DNA from: Botryosphaeria dothidea | Taxonomy: Eukaryota; Ascomycota; Dothideomycetes; Botryosphaeriales; Botryosphaeriaceae | NCBI GenBank assembly: GCA_011503125.2 | Contig: WWBZ02000002.1 | Span: 248,001-312,000 of the forward strand | Reading direction: 5' to 3' | DNA: 64,000 nt | Shown: positions 45,201 through 55,226 of the stretch, piece after piece | How the letters are laid out: every line of letters begins with the position of its first letter | Position numbering within the stretch: position 1 is the stretch's first letter | Program-made: the position numbers and the translations under genes | Notes under the pieces: model-generated | What the model was told of the DNA's origin: nothing | Seen by the model: the letters and a program-made list of their open reading frames with translations, nothing else | Databases searched by the model: none

Positions 45201-45340
45201 CGGAAAGCAGCTATACTTTGTATCTAGCTCTAGCTCTAGCTCTAGAAGTAGCTCTATTGCTTCTCTTGTTTCCCACCATGACAAACATCCGACATTCATC
45301 CTCAGAGGTCTTCCTTTCCTTCCGGCGGGTCGAGTCAACA
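42283..45340. other. 3.1 kb gene-poor region, DUF3405 promoter and flank
   Basis: The longest gene-free stretch. 42300-43200 is strongly GC-rich. Overlapping ORFs of 60-133 codons occur in all frames, the pattern of GC-rich non-coding DNA rather than genes. A (CTAGCT) microsatellite is annotated at its end. No transposon or tRNA seen. Confidence 0.5.
45224..45245. repeat. Hexanucleotide microsatellite (CTAGCT)n
   Basis: Three full CTAGCT units plus CTAG, followed by a degenerate AAGTAGCTCT. It lies about 100 bp beyond the stop codon of the SET/MYND gene and so may be in its 3' flank. Confidence 0.85.
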
Positions 45341-46590
45341 CTAAGTTCCAGCGACGCACTTGTCGCAAACACACTCGAACCCCCACGAGTTTCTCAACAG
45401 TTTCCTCCGGCTATCCGTGTCCAGCGCTCTCTCCTCCCCGCTCAGGTAGGTGATGCACAGCTCCTCACCCTTCCGGACGTCCCTACCCGCCGTGAATCGC
45501 CATGCGCGCCCATCCCTCTTCTTCTCTACATTCGGCGAGCAGCTATGATTGAAGTAGCTAGCACTCGTCCACACTCCGTAACCGAAGAATTCGGCACCGT
45601 CATCGTCGAGAGACCGGATGCCAAAGCTATTCATACTATCACGCGTGGCAAGGTTGTAGCATGTCTCGGGCGTTGCGTAGGGTAGCAAGGAAGGCGGTAG
45701 AACGGCAACCAGATGTAATAGCGAGCGGACGTGCTCTCCAAGATCGTCTGCTGATTTGTACGGCTTCTGATTCGGCCAAAGCGCGAGAATCGAGGGCCAC
45801 ATGTCACGATCACGTGATCGCACCAATATTCCTGAGAGGAGCATGGAGATGACATCCGGCACGACTGGAGATTGCAGAGCAGAGGCAAGCGCTCGGCGTG
45901 CGGGCTTGTTGGGCGGCGGGTTGTTGGTGCGTGCGGCGAGAATGAGGGCTGAGACCTTCGCGGCCGCGCTCCAAGCCACTCTGATATCGTTCTCGCTGGG
46001 AATTGGTGAAACTGGATAATGTGAGCTACCCTGTTCACAGTGCACATAGAATATAGAGGGAAAGAAATATGGAACTCATAGAACGGAGGTTGCCTCGAAA
46101 AAGCAATAATAAAAAAAAGGAGGGGCAAAGATGCTTGTAGTCTGAACATAGAGATTCAAGAAAAAGCTCATAGCCACAGCTAATTAACAGCCAGTAGCAA
46201 TTACAAGTATCACTTACTAGCATCCACCATTTCCCTCTCCCTCGAGCAGCCTTTGTTCAGCTTCTCAACAGCCTTCCAAGCCTGGATGCCATCTTCTCCC
46301 AGAGCATCCATCCACAGCTGCTGGCAAGCCAGAGAACAAAATGCGAAGCCTACAGCATTGTCACGAATTTTCCATTCTCGGCCACGGTTGTAGGTCAAGC
46401 ACTGTGCACATAGCTCTTTGCGATACTCGCGCAGGATCACTCCAGCGCTCGGAGCATCAGCAACCCAGAGCTGTGTGCCCTTGGGAATGTCCTGCAGAGC
46501 AAACACGCCGCGGCCCGCCGAGGGCGTGTCTTCCACTGCAAAGAGCGGAGACACAGGGGCGCCGTGAGGAAGTCCGGCAATGCTTCCCAT
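45341..46590 (-). CDS. SET-domain protein with MYND-like zinc cysteines (SMYD/Set5/Set6 type)
   Basis: Putative protein lysine methyltransferase. Exons 46590-46218 and 46011-45341 (206-nt intron GTAAGT ... ATCCAG) give 347 residues. The SET N-flank starts at FAVEDTPSAGRGVFALQDIPKGTQLW. A zinc-binding insert follows: CAQC ... CSLACQQLW, a reduced MYND-like arrangement. The SET core has YFNHSCSPNV and GEELCITYLSGEERALDTDSRR. A post-SET Cys cluster, ECVCDKC, closes the protein. The SAM-binding NHSC and the catalytic-tunnel tyrosine region (CITYL) are intact. The start at MGSIAG was chosen because the longer frame upstream has no ATG. The substrate is unknown. Confidence 0.9.
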
Positions 46591-47929
46591 GGCGGCCGAA
46601 GTCCTCTGTCCTTGATGACGCGTCGTTGAGGGCACAAACGCAAGGGAGTATAGAGAGATGGAGGGCAACAAATGCGAGTTTCGGTATGGAAGCGGAGGGC
46701 CGGCAAGACGGGCTAATGGAATGGAAACGCCTCCACGGATGTAGAGCCCGTGTTATCCGAGCTCGGCAATGCTTGTGGAAGGTTGGTTGAACGGACTGAT
46801 ACTTTTCCAGGATCATAAATTTTTGGAGAGGAAGAAAAGGACAAGAGAGCGTGTGGAACGCATGGCGTTTGGACGTGGTACGAGAAGAACGGATAGGTAA
46901 ATGCAAGGGCCCAGTCTAAGCGCAGACGGCGGGAACTAAGAGGGTTAAATACGGGCGAGGTGGGCAGAACCGTGAAGTCGAAGATAAGTGAGGCAAAATC
47001 CGGCACTAGCTTGATTGATAATGGCAAAGGGTGGATTCGGTCATAATTGTCGTGGACTGCAGAAAGCGGCAAATCAGAGAGAGAAAGGGGCAGCTGTTCT
47101 CGGGAAAACAAAAGCTTTCATGACGCTAGAGAGGGCTGGCGAACCGCTCGGCGGTTCTCAAAAACGTGCCTGCTTGTCCGCCACACAGCTCGGAGCAACA
47201 GAGACCGCGTTCCAGGCCCCCAAGCGAGCCTCTGATATGAGCTCCTGCGCACGACAGGAGAGAACTTATCGGTGGAGACGCCTCGCCCCCCCCCCCCATT
47301 TGACAACGTGCCTGCCCACTCACCGGCTGCCAAGATGCGTATTTATGCCGACGGGAACAAAAACAATGACAGAATGATGGAAACTCGGGAAAGAGACAGT
47401 CGGAAGAGGCTGAGAAAGGAAATCCTCACATGCCCGGCGCCTGGCTACCGCACCACTCAACAGCGGGTCATGAGAGTGACTTAGCTCGACATTGCATCGC
47501 AAAAGACACGTATAAGGCGATAATGGAATTTGCGAGGGGCTATGACTCGGGTAGGAGAGGGATGGTGTCGTGTCTGGACGATGCAGTGAAGTGGTGGACT
47601 CAGGCCTGAAGACTGCACGCGGGACGCGCCGATCAACCCTGCAGGGAGCAGCAGCACAACACACCACCATGAGCACGGAACCCTGCTGCAATAGTGAGTT
47701 TGCCGACAAATCATGTGCACTTGCGCCGCTCCCAGCGCACAGAAAGTCTATCCCGTCATCGCAGCCCTAGAGCTGCAACCCCTCATCCAACCTCGGCATC
47801 GCGACGCCGTTGATTGGGCGAACTGGATGAACAGGCTCATGTCGATGTCGCTATCACCAAAGCTCATCAAACCTCTATCTACTATCGTCCAGCAGCACGC
47901 CGCCTTCAAGAATCTCTATTCCTGAAGAA
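46591..47929. other. 1.3 kb divergent intergenic region, SET gene / monooxygenase
   Basis: Promoters of two divergent genes. It has a C12 run at 47286-47297. ORFs up to 149 codons on both strands overlap each other and lack any domain; I reject them. No hairpin copy is present here. Confidence 0.5.
47286..47297. repeat. C12 homopolymer
   Basis: Twelve consecutive C in the non-coding region upstream of the monooxygenase gene. It is the second long poly-C of the window after 13491-13503. Confidence 0.85.
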
Positions 47930-49700
47930 ATGGGTGATTTTCTGCCCAACGTACCACCCGCTGGTGCGCGTGCTCGTAGCGAGCACATGCCGAACATTAC
48001 AATACCGCTGAATGACTCCCCCGCCTTTACTCCCGAAAGAAAACTGCGAGTGGTCACCATTGGTGCAGGCTACTCCGGTTTGATCTTCGCGCACAAGCTG
48101 CAGTATACGTATGCAAAGGAAGCGGAGTCTATCTTGGAACACGCTATCTTTGAAGCAAAAGATCAAGTCGGGGGGACTTGGGTAGACAACACATACCCTG
48201 GTGTACAATGCGACGTCCCTAGCGCCATTTATGTATGCGTTACAAATGGCATGTATGGTGCACATTGCTGACCAGAAAAAGGCGTTCCCATTCGATCCCA
48301 ATCCAGAATGGTCACATTTCTACTCCAGCGGACAAGAAATTCTCGAATACATGCAGAAGACCGTCAATAAATGGAACTTGGACCGGGATATTATCTTCAA
48401 CACGAAAGTCCAAAAAGCTGAGTGGGATGAAGCACGTTCGCAATGGCGCTTGATTGTTTCTCACCATGGAGAAGAGCGCGAGGAGTACGCAGACATCCTT
48501 GTCTCTGCGAGAGGCTTCCTCAGCACCTGGCATTGGCCCAAAATCCCCGGGCTGTTCTCTTTCAAAGGCAAAACGGTCCACTCCGCCGGCTGGGATCATA
48601 GTTTTGACTATTCCCACAAGCGCATTGGTATCATCGGAAACGGATCTTCGGGCATCCAGATTCTGCCAGAAATGGCGAAGCTGGAAGGTACAACCGTCAC
48701 GAGCTTTCAGAGAGGGCCCACCTGGGTCTTCTCACGCATGACACCTGCTGCTCTGCTTGGAAGTGACGACCCGAACCCAAATCCGGAGTATCGCGAGGAA
48801 GATAAGCAGCGCTTGCGTGATCCGGGAGAGATGAAGGAGTACCGGAAGAACATTCAAGGCGGCGTCAACAAGGCTTTCAGGCTCTTCCTCAAAGGCTCGG
48901 ATACCAACAAGGCCGCCACTGAGTTTGCTGTGAAGCAGATGTCGGAGAAACTCAACCATGGCCCCGAGCTCTGTGAAAAGCTGATTCCGAAATGGGAGCT
49001 GGGTTGCCGTCGTATCACTCCTGGGAGCGGATACCTTGAGGCCTTCACTAAACCAAACGTGAATCTTACCAATAGCACCATCATTTCTATTGATGAGCAC
49101 GGCGTCCGGACGGAAGATGGTACTCATCACGAACTCGATGTCATAGTCTGCGCCACCGGTTTCGACGTCAGTCAGATCCCGCCTTACCCAGTCATCGGCC
49201 GTGAGGGTCTCACTCTGGCAGATAAATGGAAAGATGAACCAGAAAGCTATCTGAGCGTTGCTTGCCCCTCCATGCCGAATTACTTCATTTTCACCGGGCC
49301 AAACGCAACCGTCGGGCATGGCAGTCTGATACAGAGTATGGGTTGGTCGGCTGAGTGGATTATTCAGTGGCTGAAGAAGATATCTGCCGAAAACATCGCC
49401 TCCGTGATGCCGAAGCAGGAGGTCGTCGACGAATTCGTCAGGTATGGGGATCAGATCCACAAAACCCTGACCTGGACAGGAGCTTGCCGCAGCTGGTACA
49501 AGAAGAACAGGGTGGATGGCAGGGTGACCGCTACTTGGCCAGGCTCCGTGATATTGTATCATCAGATGATTAAGCAGATCAGGCCGGAAGACTTCGACAT
49601 CAGGTACAGGAGCAGGAACCGGTTCCGATTCATGGGGAATGGCTTCACAGAGTACGAACTCCAAGACGGCGCTGATCTAGCATACTATGTCTTGACTTGA
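47930..49700 (+). CDS. FAD-dependent Baeyer-Villiger-type monooxygenase
   Basis: Flavoenzyme using NADPH and O2 to oxidise ketones to esters, or a related FMO reaction. Exons 47930-48232 and 48276-49700 (43-nt intron GTATGC ... GACCAG) give 575 residues. The first Rossmann motif (VTIGAGYSGL) begins near residue 42. The Baeyer-Villiger fingerprint FxGxxxHxxxWD is FKGKTVHSAGWD at about 197-208. The second, NADPH-binding Rossmann motif is IGIIGNGSSG near 217-226. ATG-like CATGFD (VIVCATGFDVS) and FTGPNATVGHGS further on are typical. The start could also be the Met at 47990. Next to it are an MFS transporter and an M19 dipeptidase; the three look like a small metabolic cluster. The substrate is unknown. 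Confidence 0.93.
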
Positions 49701-50183
49701 CAGCGTTGAAGCCGCGAGTTTGTCTGGAACATATGACTCAATATTCCACACAGGTACACGATCTTTTTTTTTCTTCGCCTGGAGGATGATATTTTGGTTT
49801 CACTTCAGAAGTTGGGGAGCCTTCAATCATTACGAAGCCAATCGAAGTGTTCAAATAGTGTGGGTAGATATATGGGGAGTTGAAGCATTCGTCTGAATGG
49901 AAATATTTGTGGATCTAATTATACTTACGTCCGGATGAATGCTTCGACTCCCCATGCGTCTCCCTGCACTTTTATGATCATTTCAGAACCGAGGCCGTAT
50001 CCCACAAGCTCAATTTAACCCACCTATCCATCAAGTGGGCGCTGCAAAAATGCATCCTCGATCACGAAGTCTACAAAATCTTATCGGAGAAAGAATTTAA
50101 CGTGAAAAGACATGGAGATCTTTCTCAAAATTCATCAGGAACATAGGTGAGGACACCTCAATGACCCTTAGCCACATTTAAAA
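49701..50183. other. Convergent region with hairpin element, monooxygenase / MFS
   Basis: About 480 bp between facing stop codons. It contains hairpin copy D (49872-49955) and a T-run near 49765. Nothing else seen. Confidence 0.65.
49872..49955. repeat. Dispersed hairpin element, copy D
   Basis: An 84-bp palindrome. Left arm ATGGGGAGTTGAAGCATTCG; right arm, reversed, ATGGGGAGTCGAAGCATTCA. Inside, the left arm reads GTCTGAATG where the right arm keeps GTCCGGAC-type sequence, that is C-to-T and G-to-A changes at the CCGG core. This is compatible with deamination or RIP-like decay of an older copy. Confidence 0.85.
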
Positions 50184-51979
50184 CTAAGGCTGAGGCTTCC
50201 ACCTTCGCTCAGCAAAGATAATCATTACGACGAAGACAATCTCAAGGGCGAAGAACATCGCGCACATCTCGTATCCGATCTTGAAGTGGGGAGATTGTCC
50301 GGTGTTGTAAACAATCAGTGGAACCCACGCATTGAACGTATACGACAGCGTCTCAATGAAGCCGATCGAGACGGCGCGGTACTCCGCACAGTATGAGTAC
50401 GTCTCGTTTGTCCAAGCCATCAGCAACCCACCTGCCCCTGTCTCGCAGAACGTGAGGAGCCAGCCAGCCATCATAGCCGCTGTGTTCTGCTCTGGCCAAA
50501 CCGACAGGATGATGGCACCAATGAGAGCCACCATACATGCTGCAATGATGGAAGGCCATCGAATCCGTAGCGCGTCACTCGTCCAAGCGTAGATCAGAGT
50601 GAAAATAATCTGCAGCCCGTAGCCAGCAGTCGGGATCGTGTTGACGTCCCCAACGCTGTATCTGCCAGTGCTTTTCAGCCAGACATTGAAGTAGCTGTAG
50701 ATGCGAATCCCGAGGACGTGGACAATGAAGGCTGCGCTGAAAAGCCATATCGGCCAGGTTTGTAGTAGATTCGTGATGGTCTTCAGGGTGATCTTCTTGG
50801 GCGGTGCACGGCCGACGCGCTCCATGCGTGTGATTGCAAGCTCCTTTTGCTCGGGCTTCATCCAATGGGATTTCGTCGTCGTCGGGGAGTCAGGGATGGC
50901 CCTATGATTCAAATGTTAAGCTCAAGTCTTCCAAAGCAATCTAACCCGACCGCGTGTAGCTGAGGCAGTCGTCCGGGTGGGAATGTTATAAATGTTCTTT
51001 TACATCCATATCCGGACGACAGCTTCAACTCCCCACGGTAAGTACTGGCGGAATAATATTACGAGAACCTGGAAGGGCACAAGCTAACGAGTTCCTTTAG
51101 TAAAGAGAAAACTTACCAATACCCATAGGTTGCAATAGGGATACCGATAATGCCGTCAAAGATGAACAACCACCTCCAAGCGCTCAAGCCACTCTTGCTG
51201 TTCATTCCAGAGTAGAGCCCTGCTTGCAAATATCCGGAGAACATCTGAGCTGCACTGGACGAAGCTTGAAAGATGCAAGACCGTTTCCCCAGCTCTTGCG
51301 GTGTGTACCAACTGCCCAAGATGGTCATGATTCCCGGGTATGCAGAAGCTTCCAGGAATCCAATGAAGAAGCGGAGTGTATAGATAGTTTCGACATTCTT
51401 GGCTCCGGCCATGCCCATGACCAGAATGGACCAAATAATCTCAAGAGTAGGTAGCCATATGGACGGCCGCACTTTGGTCATAACCAATTGAGATGGAACT
51501 TGTCCTAAGATATAGCCAACGGTCCAGTACGTTGTGAGATAATTCAGATCATTTCCAGATAGATTCAAATCTTCCTTCATTCCAGACACATAGGCGTTGG
51601 AGACCTGATTTTGGCCGCAAAAGATCAGTTTCAGCCCCTGTTTGTGAAACGAAATGCTTACATTTGTCTGGTCCAAGTACTTCACGAAGTATGCTATGCA
51701 GATATAGCTCAGAACCCACCAGTCAAGCTTTGCAACGAATGCGCGCTCCGTGGGGTCTTTGTCCAGGCTGTCCCATAGCACGCCAAGGATGCGCTTGCTG
51801 GGAGTCTTCTTTTGGGGCCGGGAGCTTTCGATGATATCCGAAGCACTCGATGCTTCGGTTGCGGTTGGGACTTTCGAGTCAGCCGCCTTGGTCTTTCCGT
51901 CCTCACCCTGACCCATTTTTAGGCCGTGGTCTAAAGGTGAAGAGTGTATGGGGGTTTTAGCGGATGAGTGGTCAAGCAA
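50184..51979 (-). CDS. MFS transporter, allantoate/nicotinate permease (Dal5) family
   Basis: Plasma-membrane anion:proton symporter family for allantoate, nicotinate, vitamins and similar small acids. Exons 51979-51662, 51604-51117 and 50901-50184 give 507 residues and about 12 membrane helices. Intron 1 (51605-51661, 57 nt) has no stop in frame but interrupts the motif DQTNVSNAYVSGM, so it is certainly an intron. The protein shows YLDQTN in helix 1, GYILGQVPSQLVMTKVRPSIWLP, and ERAFVAKLDWWVL before the first helix. Intron 2 (50902-51116, 215 nt) holds hairpin copy E and joins TYGYW to AIPDSPTTTKSHWM. The start may instead be the Met at 51916. It is divergent from the M19 dipeptidase and convergent with the monooxygenase, so co-regulation is possible. 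Confidence 0.93.
50949..51039. repeat. Dispersed hairpin element, copy E, inside an MFS intron
   Basis: A 91-bp imperfect palindrome inside intron 2 of the MFS gene. The left arm begins ACCGCGTGTAGCTGAGGCAG; the right arm, reversed, begins ACCGTGGGGAGTTGAAGCTG. Both continue TCGTCCGG. It occupies almost half of the 215-nt intron and lies clear of the donor and of the last 45 nt before the acceptor. Confidence 0.82.
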
Positions 51980-52714
51980 AGACTATTCAAGAAGTAATCA
52001 GGCTTTTGAAATTGATCGGCGTAGTTGTCGGGGAGCTATCATCTGCATGCGCAAATCGATAGGGCAACCCTGGTCTTATTCTCTTATCGAGACACAGAAT
52101 GTCAATCATCCCACTTCTGAGAAGAAAAAATGGCAGACCCAGTCATCATGAACACGGGCAGCAAACACGCCACTGCCGATGTCGCCGAGAACAAAGTCGG
52201 CGCCAAAAGCTTGGGCAAAAGCACAAGAGTTGGTAAAGAAATGCTAAGAATCAATCTTAGCACCGGATGGCGTGCTTGAACCCATACCGAGAACATGGTG
52301 TTCCGTCGGAGAGCGTTGCCTGAAGGGGCGGCGTGATCGGAGACCACAGTCCATCTTGTCGGCCCGTCCGCCAAACGCGGCAGCGGATGCTGAGTCGTAG
52401 GATCCGTTTCCCACACACCTTCGGAACTTTACTTGGACATCCGATGTTGCTTTGCAGGTTCCCACGGAGGTGGTGCGCAATCCAGTCGTTGGGAAATGCG
52501 AGCTCCACTGCTTCCAATCACAAGCTGAGGAAAACAGAAAACGATGGAGCATGTCTGGTGGATACCACTTTGCATCGGATTCCTGGCGGGACAGGAGAGG
52601 TGACGTTCCACTGGTGCGCAAGCGCTGACACCATTTGAAGAGAGGGACTTTCGTCCATAGATCATCTTAAGGATTCCCAGCCAGAACTATCCGTCAGCAG
52701 GACAAGAAGAAGCC
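51980..52714. promoter_or_regulatory. Divergent promoter region, MFS / M19 dipeptidase
   Basis: 735 bp between divergent ATGs. No TATA box or obvious palindromic regulator site seen. The ORFs of up to 125 codons here (both strands, 52100-52660) overlap each other and have no domain. A shared promoter would fit joint expression of transporter and peptidase. Confidence 0.45.
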
Positions 52715-53713
52715 ATGGTCTCAGAAGAGGAAGCACGCAACATCTACGCATCGGCCATCCACTTTGATGGGCTGAACATCGCCAAGTTCTCCCGGGATAT
52801 CTTCGAAGCATGGCGTGCTGGCGGCATAACGGGTGTCTCGTGCACATGCGGCCTGTGGGAGGGATTCCGAGCATCCATCGCCAACGTCGTCCAATGGAAG
52901 AAATGGTTTGAAGAGTATTCCGATCTCATAATCCAGGCGCACACCGTAGCCGACATACGCCGGGCGAAGAGAGAAGGCAAGACGGCAGTGCTGCTCAGCT
53001 GGCAGAACACAGCCGGGATCGAAGACCAACTCGACTACTTGCGCGTTTTCCGGGACTTGGGCGTACGCGTTATGCAGTTAACCTACAACACACAAAACTA
53101 TTCTGGCGCGGGCTACACCGAGTTGAACGACTCCGGTCTTACCGGATTCGGACGGGAGGTGGTCGACGAAATGGCAAAACTTGGAATGGTCGTCGACCTC
53201 AGCCACTGCGGACCAAAGACTTCCGAGGATACCATTCGCTACGCACCAAAGCCCCCGTGCTTTTCACATGTTCTTCCAGGCGGACTCAAGGATCACCCCC
53301 GGAATAAGAGCGACGCCTTGATTAAGCTGATTGGAGAAAAGGGGGGGTTTGTTGGACTTTCTCAGTTTGGCCCGCACATGCAGAAAGGCAACGACAGCAC
53401 AATTGACGATTATGTTTCCGCACTGGACTATGTGATCGGGCTCATCGGAGAGGATCTTGTTGGCATTGGGTCAGACTCCTCGGAAGGGCACGGCAGGCCG
53501 AGCAAGTTCATGGCTTGGTGCAATTCAGACAAAGGCTATGCGAGAAAGCTGACCCCATGGGGCTTCGATAAGGTGGTGAAGCCCCTGGGCCCTCTGGCGG
53601 AGCGACCGAAGCTTGCAGAGGCCATGGCGAGGGCTGGTTGGCCGGAAGAGAAGATGAGGAAAGTGTTAGGCGAGAATTGGCTAGGATACCTCGAAAAAAT
53701 CATAGGAGAGTAA
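52715..53713 (+). CDS. Peptidase M19 (membrane/renal dipeptidase family)
   Basis: Zinc dipeptidase of 332 residues in a single exon. Conserved features in order: HFDGLN (His and Asp ligands of the first zinc, in the place of the usual HND/HID motif), SWQNTAGIED (bridging Glu region), VVDLSHCGPKTSEDTI and CFSHVLPGGLKDHPRN (His ligands), then GIGSDSSEGHG near the C-terminus (Asp ligand). There is no signal peptide or GPI signal, so it is cytosolic unlike the mammalian enzyme. Related cytosolic M19 enzymes occur in fungal secondary-metabolite clusters (GliJ of the gliotoxin cluster), where they cleave gamma-glutamyl/glycyl-type conjugates. Its neighbours are an MFS transporter and a Baeyer-Villiger monooxygenase. 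Confidence 0.92.
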   Translation: MVSEEEARNIYASAIHFDGLNIAKFSRDIFEAWRAGGITGVSCTCGLWEGFRASIANVVQWKKWFEEYSDLIIQAHTVADIRRAKREGKTAVLLSWQNTAGIEDQLDYLRVFRDLGVRVMQLTYNTQNYSGAGYTELNDSGLTGFGREVVDEMAKLGMVVDLSHCGPKTSEDTIRYAPKPPCFSHVLPGGLKDHPRNKSDALIKLIGEKGGFVGLSQFGPHMQKGNDSTIDDYVSALDYVIGLIGEDLVGIGSDSSEGHGRPSKFMAWCNSDKGYARKLTPWGFDKVVKPLGPLAERPKLAEAMARAGWPEEKMRKVLGENWLGYLEKIIGE

Positions 53714-54536
53714 GGTGGAACGGCGGTTTGACCTGACGACGTGGCGTTGTGGGTTTGTGGAAAGGTGAAGAGAATCTCAGGCCATGTCAGACCGATTATG
53801 CAGGCCTTGATGCTCAGGTGGTGTTGACATCACAGCCATTATCCGGAGGCTTGGGATGTGGGTGAGAAACAGCATACACTAGCGCAAGCCTAGACCTCGT
53901 TGCAGTGCCAATAACGAGATTAGCTTACTTTTGAGTTTCACCCATCCCTTTCGAGTATTTGGACGGATGCCGGCAACACCCCAGGTCATTCCTGATGCGC
54001 CTGCATTTCCCTTTTCGGATGTAGCATGGGAGTAGTTGAACGCCCATTTTGAGCCCAGTGGGCCCATGGCGTCTACCCACCCCCAGCTTACCGCTGACCG
54101 GATCTCGTAAGCCAAACCCCATTGGGCATGATCAAAAGCTTAAGACTATTCCTGGTGAGCTGTCGGGTTTCCATGATGCCACTTCAGGCATTCTAGAAGC
54201 CATCCGAAATGAAGCAGGATCACACCTCAACACCACAGCGCTCGACGCCGCGCGCACGGCGAGGATGTCGATCACCGCAATTTGCCACTGGGATGAGAAC
54301 GTGATGCGGTCTCTGAGCTGTGAAACGGACTGGATTGGGTTCAGAGCTACGCTGGCCGTGTGAGTATAAAGATCGAGGAACCCGCGTCCATGAACAGTGC
54401 ATCATCGACCAGCTCACTCTCTTGCTTCGGCTCCACATTCCCTCGCCACACTCACTCTTTACAAATCAGACACCCTCTGTCTTCTTCTATTTTCTATCCC
54501 ACCCGAACACACCGGACCTTACCGAAAACTCACAAA
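53714..54536. other. Intergenic region between M19 dipeptidase and the 54.5 kb gene
   Basis: About 820 bp. A TATA box for the next gene is at 54365. The minus ORF 53879-54115 and others have no support. Confidence 0.55.
54365..54370 (+). promoter_or_regulatory. TATA box of the small secreted/membrane protein gene
   Basis: TATAAA in GTGAGTATAAAGATCG, 172 nt upstream of ATG 54537. A long C/T-rich leader (CTCACTCTCTTGCTTCGG, TCTGTCTTCTTC) follows, a pattern of strongly transcribed fungal genes. Confidence 0.6.
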
Positions 54537-55226
54537 ATGAAGTTCTCCATCGCCGCCACCGCTCTCCTGTCCTTCTTTTCCATGGGCGTTTTCTCTGCCC
54601 CCACCACCATCGAATCTGATGCTCTCTCCAACGGAATCGAGGCCCGCACCGCCGATGAGGTTACCGTCTTCAGCGTCATGACTGAACTGTACGCCGATGT
54701 GCAGATCCACACTGGAAAGATCAACGGAACCTACACCGGTCTGTCCAAGTCGGCGGTTTCTCTGAGCCAGAACACTGTTTGCATCGCCACCATCAAGACC
54801 GAGCTGAGCGCTATCTGCGACATCATGACCAGCGCAACCACTAAGCTGCACGGATGCAAGGGTGGCGCCGACATCCAGATCATTGTCGGCCTGTGCGCCA
54901 AGATCTTCCTGGAAATCATGTGCACTATCAACGGCGTCATCGCGTTCTTCGGTGCCTGTAAGTCTTCATTTATCGAAATTCGGCATTTAGATCTGACGAC
55001 TAACATGCTAGCAGCTGCTCTCTGGATGCTTAGCTTCTCTTTCAACCTCTGCATCAGCGTCATGGCCAACCTCCTTCTTGTCGTTGAAGCCTCCATGGGT
55101 GGTGTCATTGCTCTTGTCTGGGGCATGGTCAGCGGTGTCATTAACATCATGCTTCCGGGTGTCGGCTCTCTCTTCTTCGGTCTTGGAAACACTCTCCACG
55201 GCCAGTGCGGATGCGTCAGCCAGTAA
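54537..55226 (+). CDS. Unrecognised small secretory-pathway protein with several hydrophobic segments and conserved cysteines
   Basis: Exon 1 54537-54957, intron GTAAGT ... CTAAC ... GCTAG, exon 2 55012-55226 (or 55015 with the next AG); about 211 residues. Signal peptide MKFSIAATALLSFFSMGVFS, then a short acidic stretch that may be a propeptide (APTTIESDALSNGIEAR). The rest is amphipathic and hydrophobic: IIVGLCAKIFLEIMCTINGVIAFFGAC, then FNLCISVMANLLLVVEASMGGVIALVWGMVSGVINIMLPGVGSLFFGLG-type segments, and a Cys-containing end GQCGCVSQ. Ten or so cysteines, many inside the hydrophobic parts. No enzyme motif. It could be a small tetraspan membrane protein or a secreted surface-active protein; I cannot tell which. 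The strong core promoter suggests high expression. Confidence 0.75.
   Translation: MKFSIAATALLSFFSMGVFSAPTTIESDALSNGIEARTADEVTVFSVMTELYADVQIHTGKINGTYTGLSKSAVSLSQNTVCIATIKTELSAICDIMTSATTKLHGCKGGADIQIIVGLCAKIFLEIMCTINGVIAFFGACKSSFIEIRHLDLTTNMLAAALWMLSFSFNLCISVMANLLLVVEASMGGVIALVWGMVSGVINIMLPGVGSLFFGLGNTLHGQCGCVSQ

Noticed and set aside
49872..51039. Hairpin copies D and E as terminal inverted repeats of one larger transposon enclosing the MFS 3' half
   Set aside because: Each copy is by itself a complete palindrome, and the DNA between is ordinary MFS coding sequence continuous with the exon upstream.
51605..51661. Reading the 57-nt stretch in the MFS gene as coding because it has no stop
   Set aside because: It starts GTAAGC, ends AATCAG and splits the conserved DQTNVSNAYVSGM motif, so it is an intron.
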